Below are positions 44,901 to 59,660 of a DNA stretch of 64,000 nt, in pieces. The first letter of the stretch is position 1. Each line of letters begins with the position of its first letter. The notes below the pieces were generated by a model. The model ran no database searches and was not told where the DNA came from. It was given only the letters and a program-made list of their open reading frames with translations. The translations under genes and the position numbers were made by a program. The stretch comes from Botryococcus braunii (taxonomy: Eukaryota > Chlorophyta > Trebouxiophyceae), in the NCBI GenBank assembly GCA_002005505.1, contig KV908341.1:536258-600257 (forward strand), in the 5' to 3' direction.

Positions 44901-47900
44901 GGCGCGGTAGAGGCCAAGCGTCCCGCCTGCTTGAGTCCCCAGAGCTCCCTGAGCGAGATCTCCCCCTCGGCGAGACGGGCCCGCTTACCCCGTATGTCCT
45001 CATCTTCGATTATGGTAAGAATCGCAGGAACCTGGTCCGGAAGTAGACCAGAGGGGCCGGAGTCTGAGCCTTCACTAGGGGATTGAGCGGTTGCTTGGGA
45101 AGGGAGGGTTTCCTCTGTGCTCTGGCGTTTGCTCGGGACAGCAGGGGGCATTGGCCTCAGGCCTGGAATGCTTGGAATGCGAGACCGCTGCGCACGGCGT
45201 TGGCGGTACTCGTCAACGCTCAAAGGCTTGGGAATGCGGGACAAGCTTTCATTGTCTTGTAAAACATCTGAACCGGTTGGCATGATCTCCGCCCCACCTT
45301 CTGACACTCCGGGGCTCCTCTCCTGACTTGGCTGGTGTGGTTCAATTGCATTCTCCGGACCCTTGCGCACCCCATCTACCAAGTGCGGGTGTGGAGAGTC
45401 CAGGTCAGCAGTGGGGAATCCATCCACGGGGCAGTCCTCTTCACTGCTGCTTACAAGGCCATGTGGGCTGGAGTGTTTGCCCACAGATGCGGGGTCCTGA
45501 TCAAGGACAGCGGAGCCTTCGACTGCAGGGGGATCGCCTGCCATTGCAGCAGGGTAAACTGAACCCACTTCAGTGCCGATAGCCGCAACGCCCCTCGACT
45601 GCATCACCTCTCCCATGTGGCTCCTGGCCGGGCGCTCTCCTATGGGTGGCCCTGCAATGGAGTCATCAACCCCTTTTGCAGGAGCCTCGATCGTGTACAG
45701 AGGGTCTTCTGCTGCAGCCTGGGTAGTGTTCACAGCTACACTGAGGCTACTTATTTGAAGCAAGGACGCGATCCTCATTTCTCCCTCCATTGCCATGCCT
45801 ACGTCAGGCCTGTCCTGGGCAGCCAGGGTCTCGGCCTGCGACTCGAAAAGAGACATCTCTGAGACTTCCAGAGATAATGGGCCTCGGGGGGTTCCTTCCC
45901 CATCTGTGTCAAAGCCCTGTTTATGTAATGCCAGTCCCCCCCTGCTTCCAAGGGCGTTACTGTGGCAGCCATCACCAGGAAGTGGGGTTGGTTCCTGTGA
46001 GCCCATTGACGCCCAGGTGAAGATGGAGTGGGATGACTCACAACCAGAGCTGAACTGGAGCCCTGCAACTGGACTGGATCCCAAGCTGAAGGCCTGGAAA
46101 GACTCATTCCAGCCCAGCTGTGCGTCCTCTGCAACGCTGCCCTCAAAGGTGGGGGACACGCGGGCCCCGTCATCTGAGGCAGGGGCCAGCACTGTCGGCT
46201 TTGGCCTCTGCGACCCCCGGGGCGAAAATAGGGGGTTTGGCGTTAAGACTGTACGTTCCTCAGCGTGCGATATGATTCCCATGGGGGATTCTGGTGGCGA
46301 GCTGGCACTGCTTCCCTCCATGTCATCCAGGAGAGCCTCATACAGGGACCTGCATCATGCACAGAGCGTCGACATGTCCACTTGTGGACCGTGTTGCTGT
46401 CCTTTTGGAACCCTCTAAGCTGTGAAGAGCAGATGGCGAAACTCCGAGACACGGAACCATATTTCAAAGAGAGGCAACCCTGAAATACAGGTCTGGTGTC
46501 CCTCATCCGCAGTCGAGATAAGACGTGGTTCTTATTCCAATATGCACTTGCAGAGGCCCTGAGAGACACGTGTAGCTGGCAGACAGGAGGATGGAAAACA
46601 CGCAAGAGACAATTACCGTATCCGTGAAAGCCGTTAACAGATTGGATGAGCATGGCCGTCATCTTGATTTCGAAGTTTCCTTTTGGGGTGACCGCTGTTT
46701 ATGAGAGAAGCAGCTAGTGAAGAATGTGAGGTAATTGGTCACAAACAATCTCCTTCGTGCGTGCAATCATCAAACAATAACATTGGAGTACACGTAGCAG
46801 AAAAAAACAACCGGCAAAGCCTTCTCAACCACCACAGACTCCTGTGGGCGGCATGTCTCGTCATCTTGATGTCCATAATACCCCTGGCAGCACTAGCTGA
46901 AGATATGAAGATCAAGGAGGGGGGCGGGGGCTTAGAGGGATCCAAGAGATGAAAGATTGCAAAAAAATAAAATGCAAGAACAGAATTGCTAGGAGTTGAC
47001 ATTGCAAACTACCCACCACTTGACGTTGGGAAGGATGCAATGGCATGCTACTACTACAAACCACTGCTTGCATTTTCAGATTTGAAAGCGTGAGGGGACA
47101 AGACGGGGGGCTGGAAAACTGAATCCAGACAATTAGTTCTGGCACAAGCACCGCTGCACACTCTCAAAGACAGCGAAAATAATGGAAGCAGACATCCGCT
47201 GCAGGGGAGGGCATACTGTATCTCATTTGTTTCGTCATCCTCCCGAGTCCTTTCAACCAAACTGTACTGTTCGAAATCCTGCATCATCTCCAAGGCCGAT
47301 GACGCACTCACTCTGGAAGCCCAAGGTGTGACAAAAGAGAAGGGGGATAAGTCAGCCGACTTCCTAGAGGATGCCCCAGGTAAGCGGGGCGTCGGTGGCA
47401 GCTCTCTCCAAGAATCTAATGCCTTGCCCAGGCAAATTGGGCTCACCATGTCCTGCGACCTCCTACTAGAAAAGAACGTTTGCGCTGCCTCTGTGCCCCT
47501 GTCCACGCTGAGGCTTGTCTGGGCGTGGGCGACGTCTGTATGCTTCTCAGTTTCTGCATCAGACCTGCCCTGGGAAGGGCTTCCATCCAAGATCGCAACC
47601 TCCGCCCTTCGCTTTTTGGATACTACTGTGGGGCTGTGCCCAATTGATAGTGCAAGGCGTGGAATTCCCGGGGCGTTTGAGTGGGCTGTGCTACTGGGTC
47701 CTTGCTGATTGCTTGATTCATTCGCATCACCTGCAGACAGCGATGCAGGTACTGCCTCTAGATCTGTTGGGTACCAGGCAGGCATCTCAGGAGATGACAT
47801 ATTCTGCGAAGAGCTTTGACCAGCCATAGACTCATTCAATACAGATTCGGAGAAGGATATGGCATCCTGATCACTCTTTGCACTATGTGTTCTACGCAAA

Positions 47901-49156
47901 AGCCCAAAATTGTCAAAGCTTGGAAATGAGATAGGGCTGAGTGACTGCCCATCTTGGTCTGCCTCCTCAGACGAGTCACGTGTCATTACGCTGCTGGTTG
48001 TAGTTTCTGTATCAGAGGACGCACGGCATGCTTCATGTAGAGCTGAAGTTGGGCCCTCCTGGCTATGCCTTGATACAAGGGGACTTGGATTGGCCGTGGG
48101 AGGCAGAGTTGGAGAATGTCTCGCAGCGGTGTGAATTTCATCCAAAGCTCTGGGGCTCACAATGCCAGTGTTAAAAGCAAAAGTTGCAGAGGCCACTTCT
48201 TGAATCCTGGGCAGATCAAACCGGGGATTGTGCGGGATTTCCAGTGGGCCTGATTGTGTAGGGACCAAAACTGGTGGCATTGGGTTTTCTGGAAAGACCT
48301 GTGACATCTCCTTCCTTGGCCTCACTTTGGTCTCTCCATCAGCCCCAGGTATTGTTGGACTTCTCAAAGCTACCCTTGAGCGACGACCACCACTTTGTGG
48401 GCTGGCAGCTGCTGTCTCCAGAGCTTTCAAGCTTGTGCTAGAAGGGCATGAAGAGATGGCATCTGCATCAGCAACCTTGGCAAATGCCGTCTGCATGGGA
48501 ATTGGACTTGAGGGCCGTTCCCCCTGGGCTACAGGTGGCACTGCAGCAGTGCTTCCAGGTCTGCCAGGGATAAGGATGCTCAAAGCGAGTGGGCTACTCA
48601 CGGAACTCTTTGTATCCTGCGGAAGAGTCTGTGGGTCATTAGTATCTTGATTCCAAACATGCCCCCAGTTTAGCAACCAATGTCGTAACTTCCTAGCTAG
48701 CATAGTGGCATACCTGCGAATTAGAGTCGTCCAAGTATAGAACTCGCTTGCTAGGCAGGGCCGATGTGCGGCGACCCATGTCGCATTCTGGTTCCCCCTT
48801 GACAGGAGATGGGGTTGTGCAGCTAACAACTCCTGTGAAGTAGTAACATACAGAGCTGGGTCACGATAAAATGACGAACAAGGCCCAGCCAGAATAGTAA
48901 CTCTCGCTATGGTTAATGTCTTTCAACAAGTTTTAACAACCGGAGAAGTTCAGCATTATGATACGGTCTCACCAAGAAGACGTGCGGCCAATGGTGACTT
49001 TCTTCGGCTGGTTTCCACCCGCATTCTTCTTCTAATAGGCTCAGGAGATGAATCTGAGCTAGAATGGTCGTCAGGGGCCAGCCTTGCTTTCTTGGCGCTG
49101 GCATCGTACTCTGCTTTTAAGTAGGCCAGCGGACCACCAAACAAACGGGTGTCCAT
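38904..49156 (-). CDS. ~2,510-residue intrinsically disordered protein of unknown function
   Basis: Seven exons join in one frame with GT-AG sites: 49156-48973, 48832-48714, 48616-47217, 46349-42905, 42027-41149, ~40732-40572 and 40248-38904 (TGA); 7,533 nt. Starts MDTRLFGGPLAYLKAEYDAS. Basic, NLS-like stretches early (PEPIRRRMRVETSRRKSP, SKKRRAEVAIL). Further on: ELPPTPRLPG, a helical NEIQSLYEALLDDMEG across an exon junction, and SLSRIPKPLSVDEYRQRRAQ followed by RSRIPSIPG. Then about 600 Pro/Gln/Asp/Glu-rich residues with loose repeats, including a tandem M(A/V)EQD block. It ends with a helix, DAVERYLWEVSEYVQMRDLQ. There is no enzymatic domain. Disorder, proline motifs and basic clusters suggest a nuclear or scaffold protein (inference). 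It shares a ~690-bp upstream region with RACK1. The exact starts of exons 3 and 6 have alternatives. Confidence 0.65.
41040..41090. repeat. Poly-C/poly-G snapback in intron
   Basis: C-rich run followed by cttttcttgg and a poly-G run of about 16. The G and C runs can pair with a short loop. It lies ~60 bases downstream (minus strand) of the 5' splice site at 41149/41148. Confidence 0.85.
42299..42675. mobile_element. MITE-like element, ~377 bp with terminal inverted repeats and TA ends
   Basis: Both ends carry the same ~35-base inverted repeat. Left is TACCCGTAGCTACACTAATT then ATTGGGCACTAAAT; the reverse complement of the right is TACCCGTACCTACACTAAAT then ATTGGGCATTAAAT, with about four mismatches. 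TA at each outer end fits a TA target-site duplication (Tc1/mariner-like). Inside, a ~32-base direct repeat (cccaataatta then cgccattattttt/ccgga) occurs near 42342 and 42562. There is no ORF, so it is non-autonomous. Inserted in the intron 42904-42028 of the disordered-protein gene, in AT-rich sequence. Confidence 0.75.
42830..42853. repeat. Poly-G run downstream of splice donor
   Basis: A poly-G run of about 17 bases on the plus strand (poly-C in the transcript), ~55 bases inside the intron after the donor at 42905/42904. Confidence 0.75.
43219..43390 (-). repeat. Coding tandem repeat, ~15-base unit
   Basis: On the minus strand the units read MVEQD / MAEQD with variants (MIEQN, MAVQD, MVKQG). 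On the plus strand the DNA repeats catgtcttgctcgac / catgtcttgctctgc. About eleven five-residue units lie inside exon 46349-42905. The frame is kept throughout, which supports translation of this region. Confidence 0.9.
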
Positions 49157-49849
49157 CAATGCGCTCGGGCCACGCCTGACGATCTCTGAATTACAATACT
49201 GTCATAGTTACGAGTGCTATTACACCTGGAAGACAGGACTGACGGCAGTTCTTGTTTGAGTAATGAATAACTTAACTGTAGACGGTCCACAACGGCGAAG
49301 TCGAGGCTGCAATGAGAATACTCCCGCAATTTCAAGGGGTGACCGCTTATTCACATTGATGAAGCATCTTGGAAACACGACGAGAGGACGCTCGGCGGCA
49401 TGCCGCATTGGAGTCGGGTGAAATGGTTCATGCCCTGGCTGTCCTTGGGTACTGAACTTCAAAAGAAACTTGCGGGGTACTGACGTGTGAGTCACGGTGT
49501 GAGGCTATGGCGTAGCCGAGTTCGCACGGTACAATCTCATGTGCTTCTAGCATGGTACAAGGCTCATGTGATTCGCATGATGTGACTAACGAGGCCGAAG
49601 CACAGGCTGGGGCGGCGCACTTGCGAACGCAAACATCTCCTGTAGCTCAGCGCCGAGTCTTCGTCTTTTGACAGGGCCAAAGGTAGGTGACCTGTCCAGC
49701 AATGGTATAATGAGACTTTCTCATGGTCTTGTGTCAATCGCAGTTGTGGCATGCCGCCGCCTTGCCTGTCAACCTGCCCCTCTCGTCTGCGCGGAGCACC
49801 TGCGATTGGTTAACTTATCGTAACGTTTGTCTTTCTGCTGTAGGTTTCA
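49157..49849. promoter_or_regulatory. Shared upstream region of the divergent disordered-protein gene and RACK1
   Basis: About 690 bp between two start codons pointing away from each other. A pyrimidine-rich ctttctgctgtag directly before gtttcaATG (49850) suggests a 5' untranslated intron acceptor for RACK1. No core promoter element stands out, and no coding frame is supported. Confidence 0.5.
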
Positions 49850-53202
<3,353 letters not shown>

Positions 53203-54499
53203 GGCTTTTTGTCTGAGGAGCTCTTTGTCTCCTTGGTTCTCGTGGCCCTGGGTCCCATGCGTCGCATGACACATGGGGCCATGTGGTGCGTCACATGGGG
53301 GCGTCGCCTCACTCGCCCCCCCTGGCAGGCAGTGCCCAGCCTCGAACATGAGGGCCCCCCAGACCCTTGTCTGGTCACATGGGTCGCACAGCACAAGGTC
53401 ACATGGAGTCACCTGTTATTGGGTCGCAGGGGCCCGCATGGTTACATAGTGAGTCACATGGGGGCTGGCCTGCATGCGATTGGGTGGGGGGGGGGGGCGG
53501 GCATCCTGAGGGGTGCTTGCGAGGAGATTAGAGCCATGAAACCATTCTGGCCATGGACCCATTCTGGCCAGATCTTTTCTGGCCTGGGTTGGGCGCAGGC
53601 TCTCGGGGCGCAAACAGTGCTTTATGACCTGGTATTGATACCGGGGTGTTGCTGCTGAAGTTCGTGTAGTAGAATGAACGATTAGATTTGGTTCAACCCG
53701 TCCCAATTGTGGCTTAGGTGAGATTGTGGCAGGGCAGGCTGCGCGGTATTACTTCATGCGATGGTACCGGTGGTCGTCGCCCGTCACAGGTCCAGATAAT
53801 CACGAGGGTTGGTAATTGGAAGGCTCAGATTCTTTTGTTGTGTGGCAGGAAGGTTTTATTTTAAGACACCGTATCCTTAACAGGACTTTTGATTGTGTGG
53901 CAGGACCGGCTGCGCGGTATTACTTCATGCGATGGTATCGGTTGCCGGCTGCCACCACTGTAAAGTTTTTTTGAATCGCATCTCCTTTTGTTCGAGATAG
54001 TCTTCGTTTGTTCAGAACAATAAGGAAAGTTTGGCCTTCTCACGTGTTATGCGCTCTGCAGGGGGCTTGCCTGACATATTGCTGGTGACATTGAGCAGGC
54101 AAATTCAAAGAGCAAAAATGCTACGCTCCTTCCCGATTCCCCAAGATTCCCCGAAGAAATGTCTGTATTACATTTTTATATCAGCTATGTTGCATGTTCC
54201 TCCCAGGGGGTGTCCTGACGTCTCGATGTGGCAAGCCCCCCCCCCCCCCCCCCCCCCCCCCGCGGGGGACCAAAGGCTTCCAGCGCAGATGATGTCCTCT
54301 TGTTGCAGGGGGAAGGCGGTGCAAGGACTTTCTCGTTTTTTGTTTTCCTTTGGACTGGTGGATTTCTTTTTGTACTCTTTTCGACGTTTTGGCGGTCCCT
54401 CTGGGAGAAGCGTCTAGAAGTGCTCGCACTCGCGTACGAGTGTGTCTGCATGCGTGCGTGTGTTCCATCCCCTATCTAGGAAAGTGTACAAAAAGAGCG

Positions 54500-54557
<58 letters not shown>

Positions 54558-55804
54558 CCATCCCCTCTCATCCCCTCTCTAGGAAGCTTTCTTTTAGGCA
54601 TCGGGGGATATCTAGGACAGAATCTCGTCTCTTTGGGGCATGTGGCAGTGGTCCCACTCTGTGGATTGCAGCAGACCTTATATTCGTGCCTCAGGCTCCC
54701 AAGAGCCGCCTGATTAAGCAGCTGCTGCAGCCGCGTTTCCCAGCCACTCAGCGCTAAATCTGAAGGGCTTTTAGACTGAAACCCATATGGAAAAAAAATG
54801 TCTTAGTGGGAGCATGAGCGCGTCACTGCTGGTGACTGCTCCGTCGGAACCAGCCTAAACATAGAAGTGAAGCACATCCTAACTGGCTGGCCCAGCTTGT
54901 CACAGACCCAATGTGAGGACTTCGGCTGTAAACTTGTGCCGCCCGAGATACATCCAGCAAGGTCAATAAGAGCGGAGTGGAAGCGTGAGACAGCGAGGTC
55001 ACTGTTTTCCCTGTACAACAAATTAATCCCTAGTGGTCTAGAACTCCTGGACTTCCTTCCTGCGCCCTGGTGACAGTGATGACACCCTGCGACACACGTG
55101 ACTCATGTGACCCAGCCAGGTCTCTGAAATGTACATCGTTTACGGAACGAAGGACTGAATGCGGTACAATTTTGGAGGAAGGCTCCCGGACACCGATGCA
55201 TGGGAGGTTTTTAAACTGGTGTTTGGAAGTACCATCCCATCATACTGTTACATTTCGAAGCTTGAAATTAACTTTGTTTTGTGAATTGGGAGGCAATAAC
55301 TGTTGGAATAGGTCAGGACCGCCCGTCCCTTGTCTGACGACCATGTTCCATACTGTAAGATGCGTTCAAGCGCCTCTGGGGAGTGCAAATGTCCCAAAGA
55401 ACATACCGATGCCTCGTGGAGTTTGGTGGCTTGACAAATCAGCACACAACCATGACGTTGTCTATGGCGAGGTGGGCATGTCTGAAGCCCCACCTTCACA
55501 TGATACAGATACTATGAGGATTTGTGTCAAACATTCCCATACAGCCATGTATTTTTTGTTTTTTTCTCATGTCTCATTTCGTAAGATGGAGGACGTCGTT
55601 TGTTCCAAGGTCCGCCGTTGCTTACCCTGTGGGACGCTACGGCGTCCGAGTCATAGTGACTTCAACACTCTATTATCTATCATTCGCTTCAGCACAGTGT
55701 CACACTTTATTTTTGAAACAAGTTGCTGGAGTCACGGGTGAAATGTCCTCCGTACCGAATCGCCCCTGACCATTTTTGAATCATGACACTTTTATCTTGC
55801 GCAG
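53203..55804. other. Spacer between RACK1 and the DNL zinc-finger gene; missing first exon expected here
   Basis: Contains loose gtcacatggg repeats (53250-53465), a duplicated block (gctgcgcggtattacttcat near 53738 and 53909), poly-C 54237-54260 and a GT run 54505-54555. The 5' exon(s) of the downstream gene must lie here or further 5'. I could not choose one. A frame at 54660-54758 (DLIFVPQAPKSRLIKQLLQP) is a weak candidate exon. Confidence 0.45.
54505..54555. repeat. (GT)n microsatellite
   Basis: Clean GT run flanked by two copies of gttccatcccct (about 54462 and 54555). Confidence 0.95.
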
Positions 55805-56291
55805 AAATTTATTCTGCAGCGGCCCAAGCGTGGAGGGCCAGGCCTGGTGCTCGTACCTCAGAATCCAGGCCTTCAAGTGTTTGATCCTCAGGATCCCCCT
55901 CCCCCAGGACCTTTGACTGGTAACCACCTTTCTCTGCTCCTCTGCCAGCATTTGCTGCCAATGCAGGGAAGAGTCTTGCCGTCAGGGCAGTCAGGCCAGG
56001 AAATTGCTACAAAAGAAATAAACTTTAGTGCATAGTATGATGCAAGTAGCAGACTGGCCAGACTGTGTCGGGAGAGATTCTTGCTGATGGCACCAAGCAG
56101 TATTGGCTTTGGTTTTCATAAGGTAGTGTTGGACTGCCGTTCTTGGTTGATATTGCTCAAAGTAATATTCGTGAATGCAATATTTGGCAAATTCTTGCTG
56201 GGATAGAACACAGACTTGGTGGTCTATGACACACAACTTCTTTAGAGGATGCACATCATGGCATTTCTAACAAGGCCATGGGATGGCTCTC

Positions 56292-56345
<54 letters not shown>

Positions 56346-57443
56346 GTGGGAAACATTAGGGAAGTCAAAAAAGGATGTCAAAGCTTATGTACTTATCATT
56401 ATTTCAGGCAGTCAGACCTCCCCGACCCCCACCCCACCGCCTCTCTTTCCCCCCTTCTCCTCCCCCACCGCCCCCCCCCCACCCTTCTCTCTCTCTCTCT
56501 TGCGTGCACATGCACGCTTGTCCACTTATCCTCCTGTTTACTTCCATGTCTGGCCCCTCTTCTTTACTCTACTGTGTCTGCTTATTGTTCTATCATTGAT
56601 TGTTCCGCCCCGCCGGGAGGGTGGAGGAAGGCAGGAACCAGTGTGCAAGATGGATGAGTGAGAGTTGGGAATCTGGATGGGGCCAAGCAGTGTGCAAAGA
56701 GAAATTTGTAGATTGTGGCAGCATGGGCGGGGGGGGGGGGGGGCGTGCAAACAGCGTTCGAAGAGGGAATTTGCAAAATGTCCGAACTTGGGAGCCTCCC
56801 AAAGGGGGGGCTGCTATGTGCAAGTGGGTAAATTCGGGGTGGCTGGGACGGCGTGCGGGAAACGCTCATGCACCCTTTTTAGAAACACGCCATGCTAAAG
56901 TTGTGTCCTTCATGCTAAATTTGTGTCATGCGGATCGCAGTGATGGAGTCGGAGCGCGGTTTTTCAGGCCCGCCGATCCTGCTCAACTACGCAGGCTGGG
57001 CGTGGGATGTGACAGACTACAATGTGGCGGAGATCGAGGAAGAGCAAGCTGGGAAGGCTGGGCCCTGGGCCCAGACCGACTGCTTGGGGATTGTCCTGCA
57101 CTCCTCTTCTGCGAAGCGGGCGATGGAGGAGCCCCCGCCCAGCCGCAATCCCCGCCGCACCCGCAAGGTACGACCTTCCCGTTGTTTCAGGGTTTTATTG
57201 ACAAGTAGGGTTGTTCCCCCCCCCCCCGGGGGGGGGGGGCGTATTGCCAAGGGGTCAATGTGGCCGGAAGTGTTGAGGCGTGGGAGTTTAGGGCTCTTGC
57301 CCTCATCTTCCTTAACGTTGTCAGCTGGTGCTGCTGGTAAATTGTACTGCTGGCTGCATCTACTCATCTCACTTGCCCCCCCCCCCCCCTTCGCGGCAGG
57401 GAGGAGGGAGTGCACCACACACATGCACACTCACACACGCACG

Positions 57444-57506
<63 letters not shown>

Positions 57507-57509
57507 GCA

Positions 57510-57554
<45 letters not shown>

Positions 57555-58079
57555 TGTGTATTCGAAATATCATCAACTTCCCTTTTATGGGCAGATGGGG
57601 GAGGTTGTTTCATTCATGGTTTCGTTGCTTCCTGTTTGGTTCTCAAGATAGCAGCAGAGCGCCCGGTGTACAACCTGCTTTCTTGTCTGCGCCCGACTGA
57701 AGCACGTGAAAAGGCTGTTACGTGAAATGGCTCCCACTTGACAAGGCTTTTGACAAGCCGCTTGACGCGCAACGGCAATGAAACGGTCTCCTGGAAATGC
57801 TGCGAGCAGGTCCGTTTCACATGCAATTTATGCGGGAACACATATGTGAGGCCCGTGAACCCGCACGCCTGGACCAAGGGCAGCGTGTTTGCCAAGTGCG
57901 AAGAGTGCAACGTTGTGCACAAGCTGGTGGACGGGCTGAAGCTGTTCCACGAGTACCACGACTGGAGGCTCCCGCGGGTGTCCAAGCTGGTCATCCCGGA
58001 GGGCCTCCCCCAAGCCCCCACCATCGATTACCACATTCACCCTTCCCTGTACACGCCCGAGCACGAGGAGCCCCTCTAG
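55805..58079 (+). CDS. DNL-type zinc-finger protein (HEP/Zim17/Tim15-like), 5' partial
   Basis: Three exons in one phase: 55805-55919, 56968-57167 and 57810-58079 (TAG), 195 codons. The last exon is the DNL zinc finger: [20 protein letters not shown], then [20 protein letters not shown] and DGLKLFHE. The two CxxC pairs bind zinc. Aromatic-Thr-Cys before the first pair and HHKLVDNLK-like sequence after the second are family marks. DNL proteins keep mitochondrial or plastid Hsp70 soluble. The N-terminal exons encode [20 protein letters not shown] and [20 protein letters not shown], an extension I do not recognise, and a basic SRNPRRTRK leading into the finger. The targeting-peptide exon and start codon were not found. 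Extra exons between 57167 and 57810 are possible but not needed. Confidence 0.75.
56294..56344. repeat. Poly-T tract
   Basis: About 51 uninterrupted T in the intron between exons 55805-55919 and 56968-57167. It could be the reverse poly-A of a retroposed sequence, or simple slippage. Confidence 0.95.
57213..57240. repeat. Poly-C/poly-G snapback
   Basis: About eleven C followed directly by about eleven G, ~46 bases after the donor at 57167/57168. A perfect palindrome with no loop. Confidence 0.85.
57417..57553. repeat. (CA)n(GT)n microsatellite, palindromic
   Basis: CA/CG repeats to ~57511, then GT repeats to ~57553. As at 3131-3228, the two halves are reverse complements. Intronic. Confidence 0.95.
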
Positions 58080-58889
58080 CCTGCCGCACCTTCTCACTTG
58101 CTGAACGATTCATCATCACGAGCAGCTGTGTCAGAAAAAGTGTGAAAGTGTGCGTGACTCGGCGCACTATATGACGAGCAGCTGTGTTAATGTTGCTGCG
58201 GAGTATGCCACAGCAGCTGCGTTGGAATAGTGTCTTTATTGCATCTGTGTACTTTAGGCAATGCTTGCTGCGGGCTGGTGCTTGCTTTGGCAATGAGCTC
58301 GCACGGTTGTTGATGACCCTTCTGGAAAGTCGGGCTTTCCCAACTTTTCTGAAAGGTCGGTCTTTCGGGGTTGTGGTGGGAGCCCGACGCGCTGCAGCTT
58401 TACGTACTGAAAATGCCTGTCTGTGCTGCACGTACTGAAAATTGCCCGTCTGGGCAAGTCGAGTGCTTGGGAGCTACGTAGGAACGCAGGATGGGGTGCT
58501 GGAAAGGTCTTCCGCAATTGTACCATTCGAGTTATACCATCGCACTGTAATGTAACTCTAGATTGATTATATGCGTGTGTAAAACGTGACGACATTAATC
58601 GGACATTAGAGTCCAGACCCGACTTGAATAATTCTAATGTTTTGAGGTGAAACGTGAAAACGTCATCCGGAGATCGGTGTGTATCGACCCTACTTTCACG
58701 AGAGCCCTACTTGTTACTATTCCTTAAAATTTATGGAATTGTCTCCGACGCATTAGATAGGCACAAGGTTGTACTTTCTTTTTAAGTTCGATAGGATTTT
58801 GTTGCGTTTGTGCTAGATAGACATAGGGGTGTTTTTGTAATCATCACCAGGAACTCAATCATAGTACGCCAGGCATCGTATCACCGTGT

Positions 58890-59160
58890 TTAACATACAC
58901 AGTTTGCCAGACATCTTTGGTCTGTGCCGTGTTATGATCCGTCACAGTCGCAATGCATCTTTGGTCTGAAATCGTGTTATGATATGTCAGAGTGCAAGAC
59001 GTCCGTTGTCTGAGCCATGTTGAAGACTCACAGTTGCCAGTCCTCTTTTGTCTGGACCACGTTATCATACGGCAGTGTTGCCACACGTCTTTGTCTGAGC
59101 CATGTCAGAGACTCAGAGTTGCAAGTGCCAGTCGTCTTTGTCCAAGCCGTGTTCAAGGGC
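58890..59160. repeat. Degenerate ~55-base repeats
   Basis: Recurrent tttggtctg / gtgttatgat and tctgagccatgt / gactcagagttgc motifs in about five diverged copies. Confidence 0.7.
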
Positions 59161-59414
59161 TGAAAGCCTTTCAGACTGTTTTCTGAAATAAAACTTAAAA
59201 GGGCCATTCCACGGATGGCGGAGTTGTGATTCTGAACGGCCCGAAAGCCCGAGGATCGCTGCTGGCTGTCAGTGAGTGCTTCCACGTTTCCTGTATAAGT
59301 GTATACAGCAGCAGGGAGTTCACCCGAATGTGCAGACAGGGCTGCGTGTAGCAAGCATATCCCTACTGCGCACGGCTCGAGAGACGCACACATCCCGTGT
59401 AGGTCATTCTTAAA

Positions 59415-59660
59415 AATGAGGGCTAAATATCTAGATGATGACATTGATGCAACGCACTGGTACACCTAGGTGTCTGGACCTAAAAATGAGGGCTAATATC
59501 TGCATCAGGACAGTTTTGCACTTCACTGGGATACCTAGACATCTGAACTTAAAAGTGAGGGCTGAATATCTAGCTAGAATATCTATAGATGATGACATCG
59601 GTGCAACGCACTGGGGTACCTACGTATCTGAATGATGACACAATGATGCGACGCATCAAT
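59415..59660. repeat. ~70-80-base repeats, three copies
   Basis: Copies begin aaaaatgagggcta / aaaagtgagggctg and share atatctagatgatgacat and gcaacgcactgg, starting near 59412, 59481 and 59550. Confidence 0.8.

Noticed and set aside
42821..45086. Plus-strand frames of up to ~250 codons (for example 42821-43582 and 44439-45086)
   Set aside because: Shadows of the minus-strand coding exon 46349-42905, which is longer, splices in phase and keeps its repeat in frame.
55070..55741. 223-codon plus-strand frame between RACK1 and the DNL gene
   Set aside because: Composition looks random, with no recognisable motif or splice context; probably chance.
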